A stretch of DNA of 64,000 nt from Endobacterium cereale (GCF_009617585.1 NZ_WIXI01000048.1:62001-126000); one strand, 5' to 3'; positions 17,366 to 26,501 are shown, counted from the stretch's first letter. Numbers and translations are program-made. The notes: generated from the sequence alone by a model not told the origin.

Positions 17366-18654
17366 GCACGACCGCCGACAGTTCACCGTACACCTTTCGC
17401 CCGCAGCTTGCGGCGCTGCGGATCTGCGGCTCGGCCATGGTCGCCTTCGGCGTTTTCCTGTCCGGCTTCGTGATTTCGGAACCGGCACCTTATGAACTGG
17501 TGATGGCCGCCCAGATCGGCCTGTGGTTTCTGTTGGGACTGAAAATCTCGCGCGCCAATGCGCCACTTCTGGTCCTGCTCCTTCTGTTCAATGTCGGCGG
17601 CATGTTTTCGCTGACAGTGATGAAGGACATGTCCGGTGGGCCGATGTATGTGGCAGTGTCGCTATTCCTGGCGCTGAGTTCCGTTTTCTATGCGGCGATC
17701 ATCGAGGACGAGCATCGCCGTTTGGCACTAATCTTCAAGGCCTGGGTGGCGGCCGCCGTCATCACCTCCATGCTCGGTATTATTGGCTATTTCCATGTCT
17801 TGCCGGGTTTCGACGTCTTCACGCTTTATGACCGCGCCAAGGGTGCGTTTCAGGACCCCAATGTCTTTGGCCCCTATCTGGTGCCCCCTGCCCTCTACCT
17901 GATCTACCGCCTGTTGAACGGCAAGCTTTCAGAAGCGCCGCTCGCCATTGCCGGCCTGATGGTGCTGTCGCTCGGCGTGCTCCTGTCCTTCTCGCGTGCT
18001 GCCTGGGCGCTGTTTGCTTTCTCCGCCATCGCGCTGGTGGCAATCATGTTGCTGAAGGAACGCACAGGCGCATTCCGATTGAAGATTCTGTCGCTTTCGA
18101 TTGCCGCCATTCTGGTGATGATGCTCGGCATGGCTGCCGCCATGCAGTCGAAAAAGGTCTACGACCTGTTCGAAAGCCGCGCCAAGCTGGTGCAGGAATA
18201 TGATGGTGCCCGTCTCGGCCGCTTCGAGCGTCACAAGATGGGTTTTCTCATGTCGATGGAACGCCCTCTCGGTCTCGGTCCCATGATGCTCGGGAAAATG
18301 TTTGGCGAGGATGAACACAACATCTGGCTGAAATCGTTGACCACCTACGGGTGGCTGGGCTTCGTCTGTTACATCATCCTGATCTGGTGGACTCTGATCA
18401 TCGGCTTTCGCAATCTTTTGCGCGACCGTCCGTGGCAGCCCTATCTGATGATCGCCTGGGTAATGGTGGCCGGTCATGCGCTGATCGGCAATGTCATCGA
18501 CATCGATCACTGGCGCCATGTCTATCTTCTGTTCGGCATCGTCTGGGGCTGTGCCGCGCTGGAGAGCCGCCACCAGCGTGCAGAACGCGAGAAACGTCTG
18601 CATCCTGCACCGCCGCCACCTGCACAAGCCGATCGTTCCTTGCTGGACTACTGA
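17362..18654 (+). CDS. O-antigen polymerase/ligase-like membrane protein (Wzy)
   Basis: A 430-residue protein with about 12 membrane helices and the Wzy_C/O-antigen-ligase layout: GAFQDPNVFGPYLVPP near residue 165, LSFSRAAWALF near 210, and a long periplasmic loop holding the ESRAKLVQEYDGARLGRFERH segment and the conserved EHNIWLKSLTTYGWLG. It most likely polymerises the repeat units of this cluster. It starts with TTG, overlapping the preceding stop as TTGA, so translation is coupled. The C-terminus is cytoplasmic, charged and proline-rich. Confidence 0.85.
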   Translation: MSTTADSSPYTFRPQLAALRICGSAMVAFGVFLSGFVISEPAPYELVMAAQIGLWFLLGLKISRANAPLLVLLLLFNVGGMFSLTVMKDMSGGPMYVAVSLFLALSSVFYAAIIEDEHRRLALIFKAWVAAAVITSMLGIIGYFHVLPGFDVFTLYDRAKGAFQDPNVFGPYLVPPALYLIYRLLNGKLSEAPLAIAGLMVLSLGVLLSFSRAAWALFAFSAIALVAIMLLKERTGAFRLKILSLSIAAILVMMLGMAAAMQSKKVYDLFESRAKLVQEYDGARLGRFERHKMGFLMSMERPLGLGPMMLGKMFGEDEHNIWLKSLTTYGWLGFVCYIILIWWTLIIGFRNLLRDRPWQPYLMIAWVMVAGHALIGNVIDIDHWRHVYLLFGIVWGCAALESRHQRAEREKRLHPAPPPPAQADRSLLDY

Positions 18655-18702
18655 ACCGTTGCCGGCCTTGACTTCGCGTTGGTGGCCTCCAGTTTCTCAA
18701 GC

Positions 18703-18996
18703 ATGTTGACAGTATCCCAACTCCGCGCCGCGCGCGCCATGATCGCTCTGACGGTGGACGAGCTTGCCACTCTCACCGGTCTGTCCTCCTCCGATATTCA
18801 CGATGCCGAAAAAGGCGAGGCATTTTCTGACGCGCTGCTTGCCAGCCGGCTGCAAGGTGCACTGGAAAGCCGCGGCATCGTATTTTTGGCAGCAGGCCAG
18901 GAAGACGCATCGATCGGGCCGGGCATACGTCTGCGTAGTGGCCAGCAGGACGAGGGACTGCGGCCGGAACGGCTGAACGCCACAAACGACGATTGA
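18703..18996 (+). CDS. XRE-like helix-turn-helix protein
   Basis: A 97-residue protein whose first 60 residues form a Cro/C1-type HTH: LRAARAMIALTVDELATLTG followed by LSSSDIHDAEKGEAF. The C-terminal part GIVFLAAGQEDASIGPGIRL is the short conserved extension seen in many rhizobial one-domain XRE regulators. It lies 48 nt after the polymerase gene and could regulate the polysaccharide operon or be independent. The frame opens at TTG 18679, but the ATG at 18703 gives the normal family N-terminus. Confidence 0.75.
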   Translation: MLTVSQLRAARAMIALTVDELATLTGLSSSDIHDAEKGEAFSDALLASRLQGALESRGIVFLAAGQEDASIGPGIRLRSGQQDEGLRPERLNATNDD

Positions 18997-19118
18997 TGCG
19001 CGTCTGAACCGGTTTTTCCTTTTCGCTGGAACATTTTGGCACGATCGTCGTTGTCGCGGGCAATCGTATCACGCATGCCGCCGCCATCCTGTTGCGTCGG
19101 TGCCAAAGGAGTAATCGC

Positions 19119-19268
19119 ATGAACCGCAACAATGGCCTCTACCTCATCATCGGCGCACTGGTTGTCGTCGTGGTCGGGCTCGGCGCCTATGTCTACAACG
19201 AGCAAAGCAAACCGAAAGGTGTTGAGCTCAGCATCGGCCAGGACGGCGTGAAGGTCGAGGAAAACTGA
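19119..19268 (+). CDS. 49-residue membrane protein
   Basis: A short gene: ATG at 19119, AGGAG 7 nt upstream, stop TGA at 19266-19268. The product starts MNRNNGLYLIIGALVVVVVG, has one membrane helix at about residues 7-25, and ends in a charged tail KPKGVELSIGQDGVKVEEN that should lie in the periplasm. Small proteins of this layout are common in Rhizobiaceae and uncharacterised. The good ribosome-binding site and codon bias support it being real. Confidence 0.7.
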   Translation: MNRNNGLYLIIGALVVVVVGLGAYVYNEQSKPKGVELSIGQDGVKVEEN

Positions 19269-19387
19269 TCGCGGATCGCGAGCAACGACCGTCATCGGCA
19301 TTTTACGAAAAAGCCTGTAGTTTGCCCGGAACAAAATGTGCGGACCGTCGTTGATGCCGCACATCAAGCAAAAAAGAGCGGGAACTC

Positions 19388-19576
19388 ATGAGCACGCATC
19401 TGTCCGGACAATCTATCGAAAGCAGTGCAGTCCGCAAAGTTTGGAATGTCAGCGAATTTGCTAAACGATATCGGCTTGATGAGAAGGAAGAAACACGCCT
19501 CGTGCGTCTTCTCGGGCAGTTCGCTGCCGAGCATGAGCTGCTTATGAACGCCAGCCGCGCACCACTTTACCGCTGA
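19388..19576 (+). CDS. conserved small hypothetical protein
   Basis: A 62-residue soluble protein, mostly helical and charged: VWNVSEFAKRYRLDEKEETR then LLGQFAAEHELLMNASRAPL. I recognise the type as a small hypothetical protein found in Rhizobiales but know no function. The ATG follows GAGCGGGAACTC. It lies alone between the 49-residue membrane protein and the tRNA gene. Confidence 0.6.
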   Translation: MSTHLSGQSIESSAVRKVWNVSEFAKRYRLDEKEETRLVRLLGQFAAEHELLMNASRAPLYR

Positions 19577-19656
19577 ACTCTTTTCAATCTCCGACATTTG
19601 CTCTTGCGCGCACCGTGCCGAGCATTTATGGAGGTTCTGCTTCGCAAGGGGCAGGT

Positions 19657-19733
<77 letters not shown>

Positions 19734-20057
19734 AAATCCCCTCGCGATATAGCAACCAGCCTTATCTTATCTACGCTGCCATGAGCATGAGTGGAATTGG
19801 ATATGTCCGGCAGGTCGTCGCGGAGCACAAACTCCCGAAAAGTCGCTGCGGTTCACTATTTGCCCCCGATAAGGTGCAGTTTGCCCCTGATTGGATGAAG
19901 CATTACCCACAGCTATACACCTAGGCATGAGAACCGCCTAACCGGATGCCTTGACGAATACGTCGTCTGCCATGCCGACGATCATTAAAGCGATACCGGC
20001 AGGTCAGCTTTTCCAAAAGCCCAAAGGCGGGCAAAGCTCACAATCGCAACCCATGAA
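19734..20057. other. intergenic stretch after tRNA-Pro
   Basis: About 320 bases between the tRNA and the terminator of the minus-strand secreted-protein gene. No convincing gene was seen. The base composition is lower in G+C than its surroundings, and the 3' end of a tRNA is a common integration site, but no repeat of the tRNA end or integrase gene is visible here. Confidence 0.5.
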
Positions 20058-20087
20058 AAAGCCCCGGCCAAAAAGGCGCGGGGCTTT
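20058..20087 (-). terminator. terminator of the Ser/Gly-rich protein gene
   Basis: AAAGCCCC (20058-20065) pairs with GGGGCTTT (20080-20087), extended by G/C pairs. Read on the minus strand the hairpin is followed by a T run, 20 nt after the stop of the gene ending at 20107. Confidence 0.8.
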
Positions 20088-20106
20088 CTCTTGATGACTT
20101 ACGTGA

Positions 20107-20412
20107 TTAGCACGAGGTACCAGCATTGCCGGCGCCGGGATTGGTGCTACCATTGTTATTCTGCTCGGACTGCGTAGCACCCTGCGTACCACCCGGTGCG
20201 CCACAGTTTGACTGGGAGCTGCCTTCCGATTTGCTCTCGCTGGAGCCGGCCGCGCTGCCCCCGGTGGAGCTACCGCTCGAAGCACCGGAATTATCGCTGT
20301 TCGCGCCGCTGCTATTGGAGCCGTCGCCGCCACTACCACCGCTGGCGCCCTGCGCCATTGCAGAGGTCGCAAGACCGAGGGAAAGTGCCGCTACCGTAAG
20401 AAGCTTAATCAT
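20107..20412 (-). CDS. secreted Ser/Gly/Asn-rich small protein
   Basis: A 101-residue exported protein. The signal peptide MIKLLTVAALSLGLATSAMA ends at a clear AMA-Q site. The mature part is low-complexity, dominated by Gly, Ser, Asn and Ala, with only two Cys: one in the middle (SQSNCGAPGG) and one as the last residue. Function unknown. The frame opens upstream at 20460, but the ATG at 20412 has AGAGGAAC in front and starts the signal peptide. It is a single gene with its own terminator. Confidence 0.7.
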   Translation of the reverse strand: MIKLLTVAALSLGLATSAMAQGASGGSGGDGSNSSGANSDNSGASSGSSTGGSAAGSSESKSEGSSQSNCGAPGGTQGATQSEQNNNGSTNPGAGNAGTSC

Positions 20413-20580
20413 TGGGTGTTCCTCTTTGTCGGATTTATTGCCCGCCTGAAAAGTGAACAAGCCAGATGCTTCAAGGTTCCATTGGGTACGGTATCGTACG
20501 GGCGAAAACTGATTGTATTCGAAGGCGCAACTTTCATTGTCGCAATTCGTATGCCCGTCGTCAAAGCCGCCAACAAACGC

Positions 20581-20605
20581 AAACGGCCCGCATCGCGGGC
20601 CGTTT
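20581..20605 (-). terminator. terminator of the BA14K gene
   Basis: A perfect 11-bp stem (AAACGGCCCGC / GCGGGCCGTTT) with a 3-nt loop lies 24 nt past the stop of the BA14K gene. T-rich sequence follows on both strands. Confidence 0.8.
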
Positions 20606-20628
20606 TAAAGTCCAATATTGCCAGCGCC

Positions 20629-21102
20629 TCAGTAAGGCGAGTAGCACCGCTGACGCGGGCCGTTATAAGGCTGGAACGTGTTGTCATATGCGCGATACGA
20701 ACGGTAGCGATTGACGCACCACTGTGTATGGGAGCTTGCACCACGATAATAACGCGGAGCCGGGGCGTAACGTGGCTGCGAATTGGCGATCGCGCCGCCG
20801 ACGATGGCGCCCAGCGCCAGACCACCGATCACAGCACCGGCATTGTTACGATGGTGGCGGCGATAGTAGCGGCGGTCACCGTAATAGCGACCACGATCCC
20901 AGTGACGCCCGCGGTCCCAGCGACGATCGCCTCCACGCCAGCGGTCACGGCGCCATTCGCGACGATATTGAACATTCTGAACACCGCTCGCCTGCGTCTG
21001 CTCTACCCTGGGCGCAGATGCGGCGGATGGAAATGCCTGTGCGGGCGCAACGCCCATAAATGCCGTTGCAAGAGACAGGGCGATGATCGCGAGTTTCTTC
21101 AT
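20629..21102 (-). CDS. BA14K family protein
   Basis: A 157-residue exported protein. A signal peptide (KKLAIIALSLATAFMGVAPA-QA) leads to a mature part very rich in Arg, Trp and Tyr (WRRDRWRGGDRRWDRGRHWD), then a glycine-rich helix GAVIGGLALGAIVGGAIA, and the conserved BA14K end HTQWCVNRYRSYRAYDNTF-GPRQRC. BA14K proteins were first described as Brucella immunoreactive, lectin-like proteins and are typical of Rhizobiales. The GTG at 21117 is inside the ribosome-binding site GAGGAAG, so ATG 21102 is chosen. Confidence 0.9.
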   Translation of the reverse strand: MKKLAIIALSLATAFMGVAPAQAFPSAASAPRVEQTQASGVQNVQYRREWRRDRWRGGDRRWDRGRHWDRGRYYGDRRYYRRHHRNNAGAVIGGLALGAIVGGAIANSQPRYAPAPRYYRGASSHTQWCVNRYRSYRAYDNTFQPYNGPRQRCYSPY

Positions 21103-21258
21103 TATGAACTTCCTCACCTAGCTATATAATGAGGATATGGTCTCTTTTTATCGATGAACCAGCGGTGAACGGACAAAAAAACGTGTTCACGCTTTCGGGA
21201 ACCTATCGTGATCCCGAATTTAGACTACAAGCACTACGGTAAATATACCCATGACCGG

Positions 21259-21837
21259 TCAGCGAACCTGATCGAGCAGGCGCTTGCACTCCAGAAGATC
21301 GAACAGAGCTTCCTGGAGAAGCGCTCGATCTTCCTTGCCGATAGAACTTTTTCCGACCGAAATTTCCGGCGCATCATCGCCTCCGCCGCCGAAACCGAAG
21401 AAACGGCCGCTTGGCCTTGCCTTCGGGCGTCCTACGATCTGGTCTTCATCCGGGTTGGAAACGCGTGGCTCCGCCGACGGCTTTTCGCTGTTGGCCGCCA
21501 TGATCGCTTCCATGGTGGCGAGATCGCCGGATGCGATGGCAGCAACAAACTTGTTGCCATTGGTCTTCAGAAGTTTCTGGACACCTTTGATCGTGTAGCC
21601 GTGATCATAGAGCAGATGGCGGATACCCTTGAGCAGATCGATGTCGTCCGGGCGATAATAGCGGCGTCCGCCGCCCCGCTTCATCGGCTTGATCTGCGGA
21701 AAGCGTGTTTCCCAGAAGCGCAGCACATGCTGCGGCAGATCGAGATCGTCCGCGACTTCGCTGATGGTGCGAAATGCATCAGGGCTCTTGTCCAAGATCT
21801 CGTCTCCGGCGGCTTGCTGCTTGCCGTTTAAGGCCAA
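21259..21837 (-). CDS. MerR family transcriptional regulator
   Basis: A 192-residue protein with an N-terminal MerR winged HTH at residues 20-90: ISEVADDLDLPQHVLRFWET, FPQIKPMKRGGGRRYYRPDD and IDLLKGIRHLLYDHGYTIKG. The C-terminal part lacks the Cys residues of metal-sensing MerR proteins and has no known ligand domain. This regulator is regularly the gene after ihfA in Rhizobiales, and is 97 nt downstream of it here, so it is likely the last gene of that operon. Its target is unknown. Confidence 0.9.
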   Translation of the reverse strand: MALNGKQQAAGDEILDKSPDAFRTISEVADDLDLPQHVLRFWETRFPQIKPMKRGGGRRYYRPDDIDLLKGIRHLLYDHGYTIKGVQKLLKTNGNKFVAAIASGDLATMEAIMAANSEKPSAEPRVSNPDEDQIVGRPKARPSGRFFGFGGGGDDAPEISVGKSSIGKEDRALLQEALFDLLECKRLLDQVR

Positions 21838-21934
21838 ACGGCAGATTCACAATACGTCATATATCAACGGTTCGGGCGCACGGTTTCAAGCGCCCGCTCG
21901 CGTTTCCACAGGAGATGCGGAAGGCAGGTCTTCC

Positions 21935-22273
21935 TCAGGCCGCCGGATTGGCAGGTTTCTGCTTGTTCTTGCGCTGGGTATGGGCCTTCAGGATGCGCTG
22001 TTTGAGCACATTCGACGCCTTGAAGGTCATCACGCGGCGCGGCGAGATCGGCACTTCCTCACCCGTCTTCGGGTTGCGGCCGATGCGCTCGTTCTTGGCG
22101 CGGACCTGGAAGGTCGCGAACGAAGACAGTTTTACCATCTCTCCGCGCACGATCGCATTGCAGATTTCGTCGATGACGGTTTCGACAAGTTCAGCGGATT
22201 CCGTTCGAGAAAGCCCGACTTTGCGAAAAACCGACTCCGCCAAATCTGCTCGCGTCACTGTCTTACCGGCCAT
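21935..22273 (-). CDS. ihfA: integration host factor subunit alpha
   Basis: A 112-residue HU/IHF family DNA-bending protein, the alpha subunit that pairs with IhfB. It starts MAGKTVTRADLAESVFRKVG; the beta-arm carries RNPKTGEEVPISPRRVMTFK, with the intercalating Pro in the arm. A short basic tail (AHTQRKNKQKPANPAA) extends beyond the E. coli protein, as is usual in alphaproteobacteria. It lies downstream of fabH. Confidence 0.95.
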   Translation of the reverse strand: MAGKTVTRADLAESVFRKVGLSRTESAELVETVIDEICNAIVRGEMVKLSSFATFQVRAKNERIGRNPKTGEEVPISPRRVMTFKASNVLKQRILKAHTQRKNKQKPANPAA

Positions 22274-22425
22274 GACCCCCGCCCATCAGAATTATTGTTA
22301 TCAAAGCAGAAAGGAGCTTATGTTTCTTGGCGGCGGCGGTCAAGCGTCTGCTTCCATTCGCTTATCCGCCGCTTGGCTTTAAAACTTCCCGTTTCCGTTA
22401 CCGGATATGGTGCAGTGTTTGCGGA

Positions 22426-23397
22426 TTACCAGCGGACGAGAAGCGCGCCCCAGGTAAAGCCGCCGCCCATGGCTTCCAGCATGACGAGATCGCCCTGCTT
22501 GATACGACCGTCGCCAGCGGCAACGGACAGCGCCAGAGGGATCGATGCAGCAGACGTATTGCCGTGCATGTCGACCGTGACCACGACCTTTTCACTCGGG
22601 ATGCCGAGCTTTTTGGCCGAACCGTCGATGATGCGGCGGTTGGCCTGGTGCGGCACCAGCCAGTCGAGCGTTTCCGCCGTCGTGCCGGTCGCCTCGAAAG
22701 CGGCCTCGATGACGTCGGTAATCATGCCAACCGCATATTTGAAGACTTCGCGGCCTTCCATGCGCAGATGACCGACCGTACCGGTCGAGGACACGCCCCC
22801 ATCGACATAGAGCTTGTCCTTGTGCGAACCGTCCGAGCGCAGATGCGCCGTCAGCATGCCGCGATCAGAAATGGTGCCCTCGCCTTCCTGCGCTTCCAGC
22901 ACCAGCGCACCGGCGCCGTCACCGAACAGAACGCAGGTGGTGCGGTCATTCCAGTCGAGAATGCGGGAAAACGTTTCGGCGCCGATGACAAGCGCACGCT
23001 TGGCAAGACCAGCGCGCAGGTGCGCGTCTGCCGTCGCCATGGCGTAAACGAAGCCGGTACAGACCGCCTGTACGTCAAACGCATACCCCTTGGTCATGCC
23101 GAGACGATGCTGGATGTTGACGGCGGTAGCCGGGAATGTGTTGTCCGGCGTGGACGTGGCGACGATGACGAGATCGATATCGTCTGCCGTCAGGCCGGCG
23201 CGCTCGAGTGCGGCGCGGGCTGCGGCTTCACCGAGCGAGGCTGTCGTTTCGCCTTCGCCGGCAATGTAGCGCTGCTTGATGCCGGTACGCTGGACGATCC
23301 ACTCGTCCGACGTCTCGACCATGCCTTCCATTTCGGCATTGGTGACAACCCGTTTCGGAAGCGCTGCCCCGAAACCGCGTACTACTGAACGGATCAT
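22426..23397 (-). CDS. fabH: beta-ketoacyl-ACP synthase III
   Basis: A 323-residue enzyme that condenses acetyl-CoA with malonyl-ACP to start fatty acid synthesis. The catalytic Cys is in AFDVQAVCTGFVYAM (about residue 112), the His in DWLVPHQANRR (about 250) and the Asn in VDMHGNTSAASIP (about 280); all three are intact. The frame opens at GTG 23418 inside plsX; the ATG at 23397 has AGGACA upstream and gives the normal N-terminus MIRSVVRGFGAALPKR. It follows plsX closely. Confidence 0.97.
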   Translation of the reverse strand: MIRSVVRGFGAALPKRVVTNAEMEGMVETSDEWIVQRTGIKQRYIAGEGETTASLGEAAARAALERAGLTADDIDLVIVATSTPDNTFPATAVNIQHRLGMTKGYAFDVQAVCTGFVYAMATADAHLRAGLAKRALVIGAETFSRILDWNDRTTCVLFGDGAGALVLEAQEGEGTISDRGMLTAHLRSDGSHKDKLYVDGGVSSTGTVGHLRMEGREVFKYAVGMITDVIEAAFEATGTTAETLDWLVPHQANRRIIDGSAKKLGIPSEKVVVTVDMHGNTSAASIPLALSVAAGDGRIKQGDLVMLEAMGGGFTWGALLVRW

Positions 23398-23414
23398 GCT
23401 TTTTTGTCCTGTCC

Positions 23415-24464
23415 TCACGCCGCTTCTTCAGGGCCCTGGTTGGGCTGATGATTGGCGTGATATGTTTTCAAGTCATGCGCGATCTTTTCGTTCAGCGCAT
23501 TGCGAACCATGTCATAACCGACGTCGATTGCGGCGGCATAACCGACCGCATCGGTACCGCCATGGCTTTTGATGACGATGCCGTTCAGGCCAAGGAAGAC
23601 ACCGCCGTTCACCTTGCGCGGGTCCATCTTTTCCCGCAGGGCGTCGAACGCGCCCTTGGCAAACAGATAGCCGATCTTGGCAAGCAGCGTGCGCGACATG
23701 GCGGCGCGCAGCAGCTCGGCGATCTGCCGGGCGGTGCCTTCGGCGGTCTTCAGCGCGATATTGCCGGTAAAGCCTTCGGTGACGACGACGTCGACCGTGC
23801 CCTTGCCGATATCATTGCCTTCGACGAAACCGCGATAATCAATAGTGGAGAAATTTGCCTCGCGAATCAGGCGGCCGGCTTCCTTGACCTCTTCCTGACC
23901 CTTCACTTCCTCAACGCCGACATTGAGCAGGCCGACGGTCGGACGTTCGATTTCAAAGAGCGCGCGCGCCATGGCGCCACCCATAACCGAGAAATCGAGA
24001 AGCTGCTGGGCATCGGCACCGATGGTGGCACCGATATCGAGCACGATGCTTTCACCGCGCAAAGTCGGCCAGATGCCGGCGATGGCCGGGCGATCAACAC
24101 CTTCGAGCATGCGCAGGCAGAGCTTTGCCATGGCCATCAGCGCGCCGGTATTGCCGGCCGAGACGGCGACATCCGCTTCACCCTGCTTCACGGCATCGAT
24201 GGCGCGCCACATGCTGGAGACGTTACGGCCGCGGCGCAGAGCTGCCGACGGCTTCTCATCCATGCCGACTGCAACATCGCAGTGATGGAAGACCGATTTT
24301 TCGCGCAGCTTCGGATGCTGGGCCAGCAGAGGTTCACAGACATCCTTCTGGCCGAAGATCAGAAACGTCGCATCGGGATGACGCTCAAGCGCCTTGGCGG
24401 CGCCCGGTATGACGACCGAGGGGCCGGCATCACCACCCATGGCATCGATAGAGATTCTGATCAC
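23415..24464 (-). CDS. plsX: phosphate acyltransferase PlsX
   Basis: A 349-residue enzyme that makes acyl phosphate from acyl-ACP for phospholipid synthesis. Family marks are RISIDAMGGDAGPSVVIPGA at the start, VSAGNTGALMAMAKL near residue 105, RPAIAGIWPT near 125 and the EGFTGNIALKTAEG block near 230. It is followed by fabH with a 17-nt gap, and preceded by the DUF177 gene, linking phospholipid and fatty-acid initiation in one operon as in most bacteria. Confidence 0.97.
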   Translation of the reverse strand: MIRISIDAMGGDAGPSVVIPGAAKALERHPDATFLIFGQKDVCEPLLAQHPKLREKSVFHHCDVAVGMDEKPSAALRRGRNVSSMWRAIDAVKQGEADVAVSAGNTGALMAMAKLCLRMLEGVDRPAIAGIWPTLRGESIVLDIGATIGADAQQLLDFSVMGGAMARALFEIERPTVGLLNVGVEEVKGQEEVKEAGRLIREANFSTIDYRGFVEGNDIGKGTVDVVVTEGFTGNIALKTAEGTARQIAELLRAAMSRTLLAKIGYLFAKGAFDALREKMDPRKVNGGVFLGLNGIVIKSHGGTDAVGYAAAIDVGYDMVRNALNEKIAHDLKTYHANHQPNQGPEEAA

Positions 24465-24561
24465 GCTGGTTCTTTTCCTTCTGTTTCGCCTTCAGGCGAA
24501 ATCGCGGCCAAAATAATGTTTTCCGGACCGCATACAACTCAATTATGACGAAAGCGAAACG

Positions 24562-25131
24562 CTACTGCCCGCTTTTCCAGTCTTTCAGCGCTGCAAAGGG
24601 CGATGGGCGCTTCGCTGCCTGTTCATCGTCCAGCTCGATATGATCGGCAAATTCGGCACCCGGCTTGCGCGGATAAGGGTCGATTGCAAGCGCCACGAAC
24701 TCGCTGATAATCGGGCCTACATCAAGCGTATCGCCGGAAAATGTTTCCGGCAGATCCGGGCCATCCGGGTCAAGCACCATCTCGGCCGTCGAGCCTGTCG
24801 CAACGCGAGCGAGCTTTGAACCTTCCGGCACAAAAATCTGCTCGAACTCTTCATTGACCTTTGTTTCGATAGGCTCCAGCGTCACGACGCAGGCCTGCGT
24901 CAGCTTGGCCGAAACAGTACCCTTGACGCGAATGCCATCGCGCTTCCAGCGGTTGATCTGCAACTCGGCGGAAAGGCTTTCGACCGCCTCGACCTTCCAG
25001 GCCCTGGCAAGCTCCACCAGTTCGCGCGCGTCTGCCTCGACATGCACGGAAAAGGCATTGGTCGAAACGTGCCCAACTTTAACGCCATAGGAGAACGGCG
25101 GTTTTTCTTCGTCGACGTGGTTCTGCATCAT
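24562..25131 (-). CDS. DUF177 (YceD-like) protein
   Basis: A 189-residue protein with the DUF177/YceD domain: VEAVESLSAELQINRWKRDG, then TLEPIETKVNEEFEQIFVP with the conserved Cys just before (QACVVTLEPI), and an acidic C-terminal third ending in a Pro-Phe-Ala-Leu motif (RPSPFAALKDWK) common to the family. In many bacteria yceD sits before rpmF-plsX-fabH; here rpmF is absent between it and plsX, as is usual in alphaproteobacteria. YceD has been linked to 23S rRNA accumulation in E. coli and plants. It overlaps the preceding gene's stop by 4 nt. Confidence 0.88.
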   Translation of the reverse strand: MMQNHVDEEKPPFSYGVKVGHVSTNAFSVHVEADARELVELARAWKVEAVESLSAELQINRWKRDGIRVKGTVSAKLTQACVVTLEPIETKVNEEFEQIFVPEGSKLARVATGSTAEMVLDPDGPDLPETFSGDTLDVGPIISEFVALAIDPYPRKPGAEFADHIELDDEQAAKRPSPFAALKDWKSGQ

Positions 25132-25673
25132 GCCTCGCTTCCCGGCTTGCGCAATTGCGCAACGCCTCGGGAAATATTGTCTTCATCCAGTGCAGCAAGA
25201 TCGGCATCCGCTTCTGTCATCCAGCGCGCCAGACCATCGACGGCCGGTATGCCCTCCTGCTTTTCCGGGTATATATTCCGTCTGAGCGCTTCCGCCAATG
25301 CCACCTCGTCTTTTGCATCAAGCGCGGTCGCATAGGTTTCCAGTCGGCCATAGAACATGCCGGCCAGTTTCTTCATACGCTTGGGCACGCCCTGGTCGCC
25401 AATGCCAAGCTCGCGGATGGAATGATCGATATCCTGAAAGAAGGCATCGACGATTTCCTGTGCAATTTCCTGACCGCTGCGTGGCGACGTTCGGGTACGC
25501 CGAAAGAAAAGGATCATCACGATCGACAGCATTTCGAAACGGCCCATGACCGTGTCCGGCACACCAAGATCCGTATAGAAATACGGCTCGCGGGCCATGG
25601 CCGTCAGCGTTGCATATTGCCGGTCGACAATTGCGCGGTTCTGGTTTTTTTTGCCGAACAGACCGAAAAACAT
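25128..25673 (-). CDS. ubiquinol-cytochrome c chaperone family protein (CBP3-like)
   Basis: A 181-residue protein with the ubiquinol-cytochrome c chaperone domain: AREPYFYTDLGVPDTVMGRFEM near residues 28-50, then AQEIVDAFFQDIDHSIRELGIGDQGVPKRMK, the family's best-conserved stretch. CBP3 assists assembly of cytochrome b of the bc1 complex. Start chosen at MFFGLFGKK (25673); the longer frame has no support. It is the first gene of the DUF177-plsX-fabH-ihfA-merR set and is divergent from the bamE-like gene, a typical alphaproteobacterial arrangement. Confidence 0.88.
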   Translation of the reverse strand: MFFGLFGKKNQNRAIVDRQYATLTAMAREPYFYTDLGVPDTVMGRFEMLSIVMILFFRRTRTSPRSGQEIAQEIVDAFFQDIDHSIRELGIGDQGVPKRMKKLAGMFYGRLETYATALDAKDEVALAEALRRNIYPEKQEGIPAVDGLARWMTEADADLAALDEDNISRGVAQLRKPGSEA

Positions 25674-25901
25674 GAGAAATCCCGTCAAACATCGCCAGCA
25701 AAAGCGCCCGTCCGGATGGCGGCCGTGTTGCATGCAAACGAAAGCTGGTTTACCGAAGCAGGCACGAATTGCAACGCCGTTCAGCGGAACGCGGCAAACC
25801 GACGCCCAAGTGGCCGTGAAGGATCAGCTTTTCGATCCTGTTCGCGGAATAGCCACAATGCTGTGTGCAGAGGGGTGGCGGTTTGCGGCGAGGTGGAAGA
25901 C

Positions 25902-26426
25902 ATGAGGACTGGTGTGAATAAGCGCGTTTACGGGCCTGACATGAAACTGATGAACAAGACCGCAATCGCGCTGGTCATCGCGACACTGGGCCTTTCCGGC
26001 TGCACCACAGGCGTGGGCGACACGATCTATAGCGGTTATGTCGTCGACAAACAGTCGCTCGACCTCATCCCCGTCGGCTCCAGCCGCGAGCAGGTCATGC
26101 TCAGCATGGGAACCCCCTCGACGACAGCAACCTTCGACAACGAAGTGTTCTATTACATTTCCCAGGTTCGCCGCCGCAGCGCCGCCTTCATGAAGCCGCG
26201 CGTCGTCGATCAGACCGTTGTTGCCGTGTACTTCAACAAGGACGGCGTTGTTGATCGTCGCGCCAGCTATACCCTGCAGGACGGCAAGGTATTCGATACG
26301 ATCTCGCGCACCACGCCGACCGGCGGCAAGGACCTCACCTTCCTGCAACAGCTGCTGTCGGGCGGTTCCGGCCCGGGCGCAGCGGCGGCCGCGGCACGCA
26401 ACATGTTCCAGCAGGCACAGCCGTAA
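25902..26426 (+). CDS. bamE: outer-membrane assembly lipoprotein BamE/SmpA family
   Basis: A 174-residue lipoprotein with the SmpA/OmlA domain, a partner of BamA in outer-membrane protein insertion. A hydrophobic helix ends in the lipobox GLSGC; then come LIPVGSSREQVMLSMGTPST (the conserved start of the fold), FDNEVFYYISQVRRR and VVAVYFNKDGVVDRRASYTL. The C-terminus has an Ala/Gly-rich tail. ATG 25902 has AGGTGG 6 nt upstream; ATGs at 25941 and 25950 would give a more usual signal peptide, so the start is not certain. Confidence 0.88.
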   Translation: MRTGVNKRVYGPDMKLMNKTAIALVIATLGLSGCTTGVGDTIYSGYVVDKQSLDLIPVGSSREQVMLSMGTPSTTATFDNEVFYYISQVRRRSAAFMKPRVVDQTVVAVYFNKDGVVDRRASYTLQDGKVFDTISRTTPTGGKDLTFLQQLLSGGSGPGAAAAAARNMFQQAQP

Positions 26427-26446
26427 GGCAGTTGATCATTCAAACG

Positions 26447-26482
26447 AAAGCCCGCGAAACCGATTGGTCTCGCGGGCTTTTT
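26447..26482. terminator. bidirectional terminator between bamE and hppA
   Basis: AAAGCCCGCGA (26447-26457) pairs with TCGCGGGCTTT (26470-26480), followed by T on the plus strand and preceded by A-rich sequence giving T on the minus strand. It serves the convergent genes on both sides. Confidence 0.85.
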
Positions 26483-26501
26483 GCTGGCATCGATTTACAG
26501 C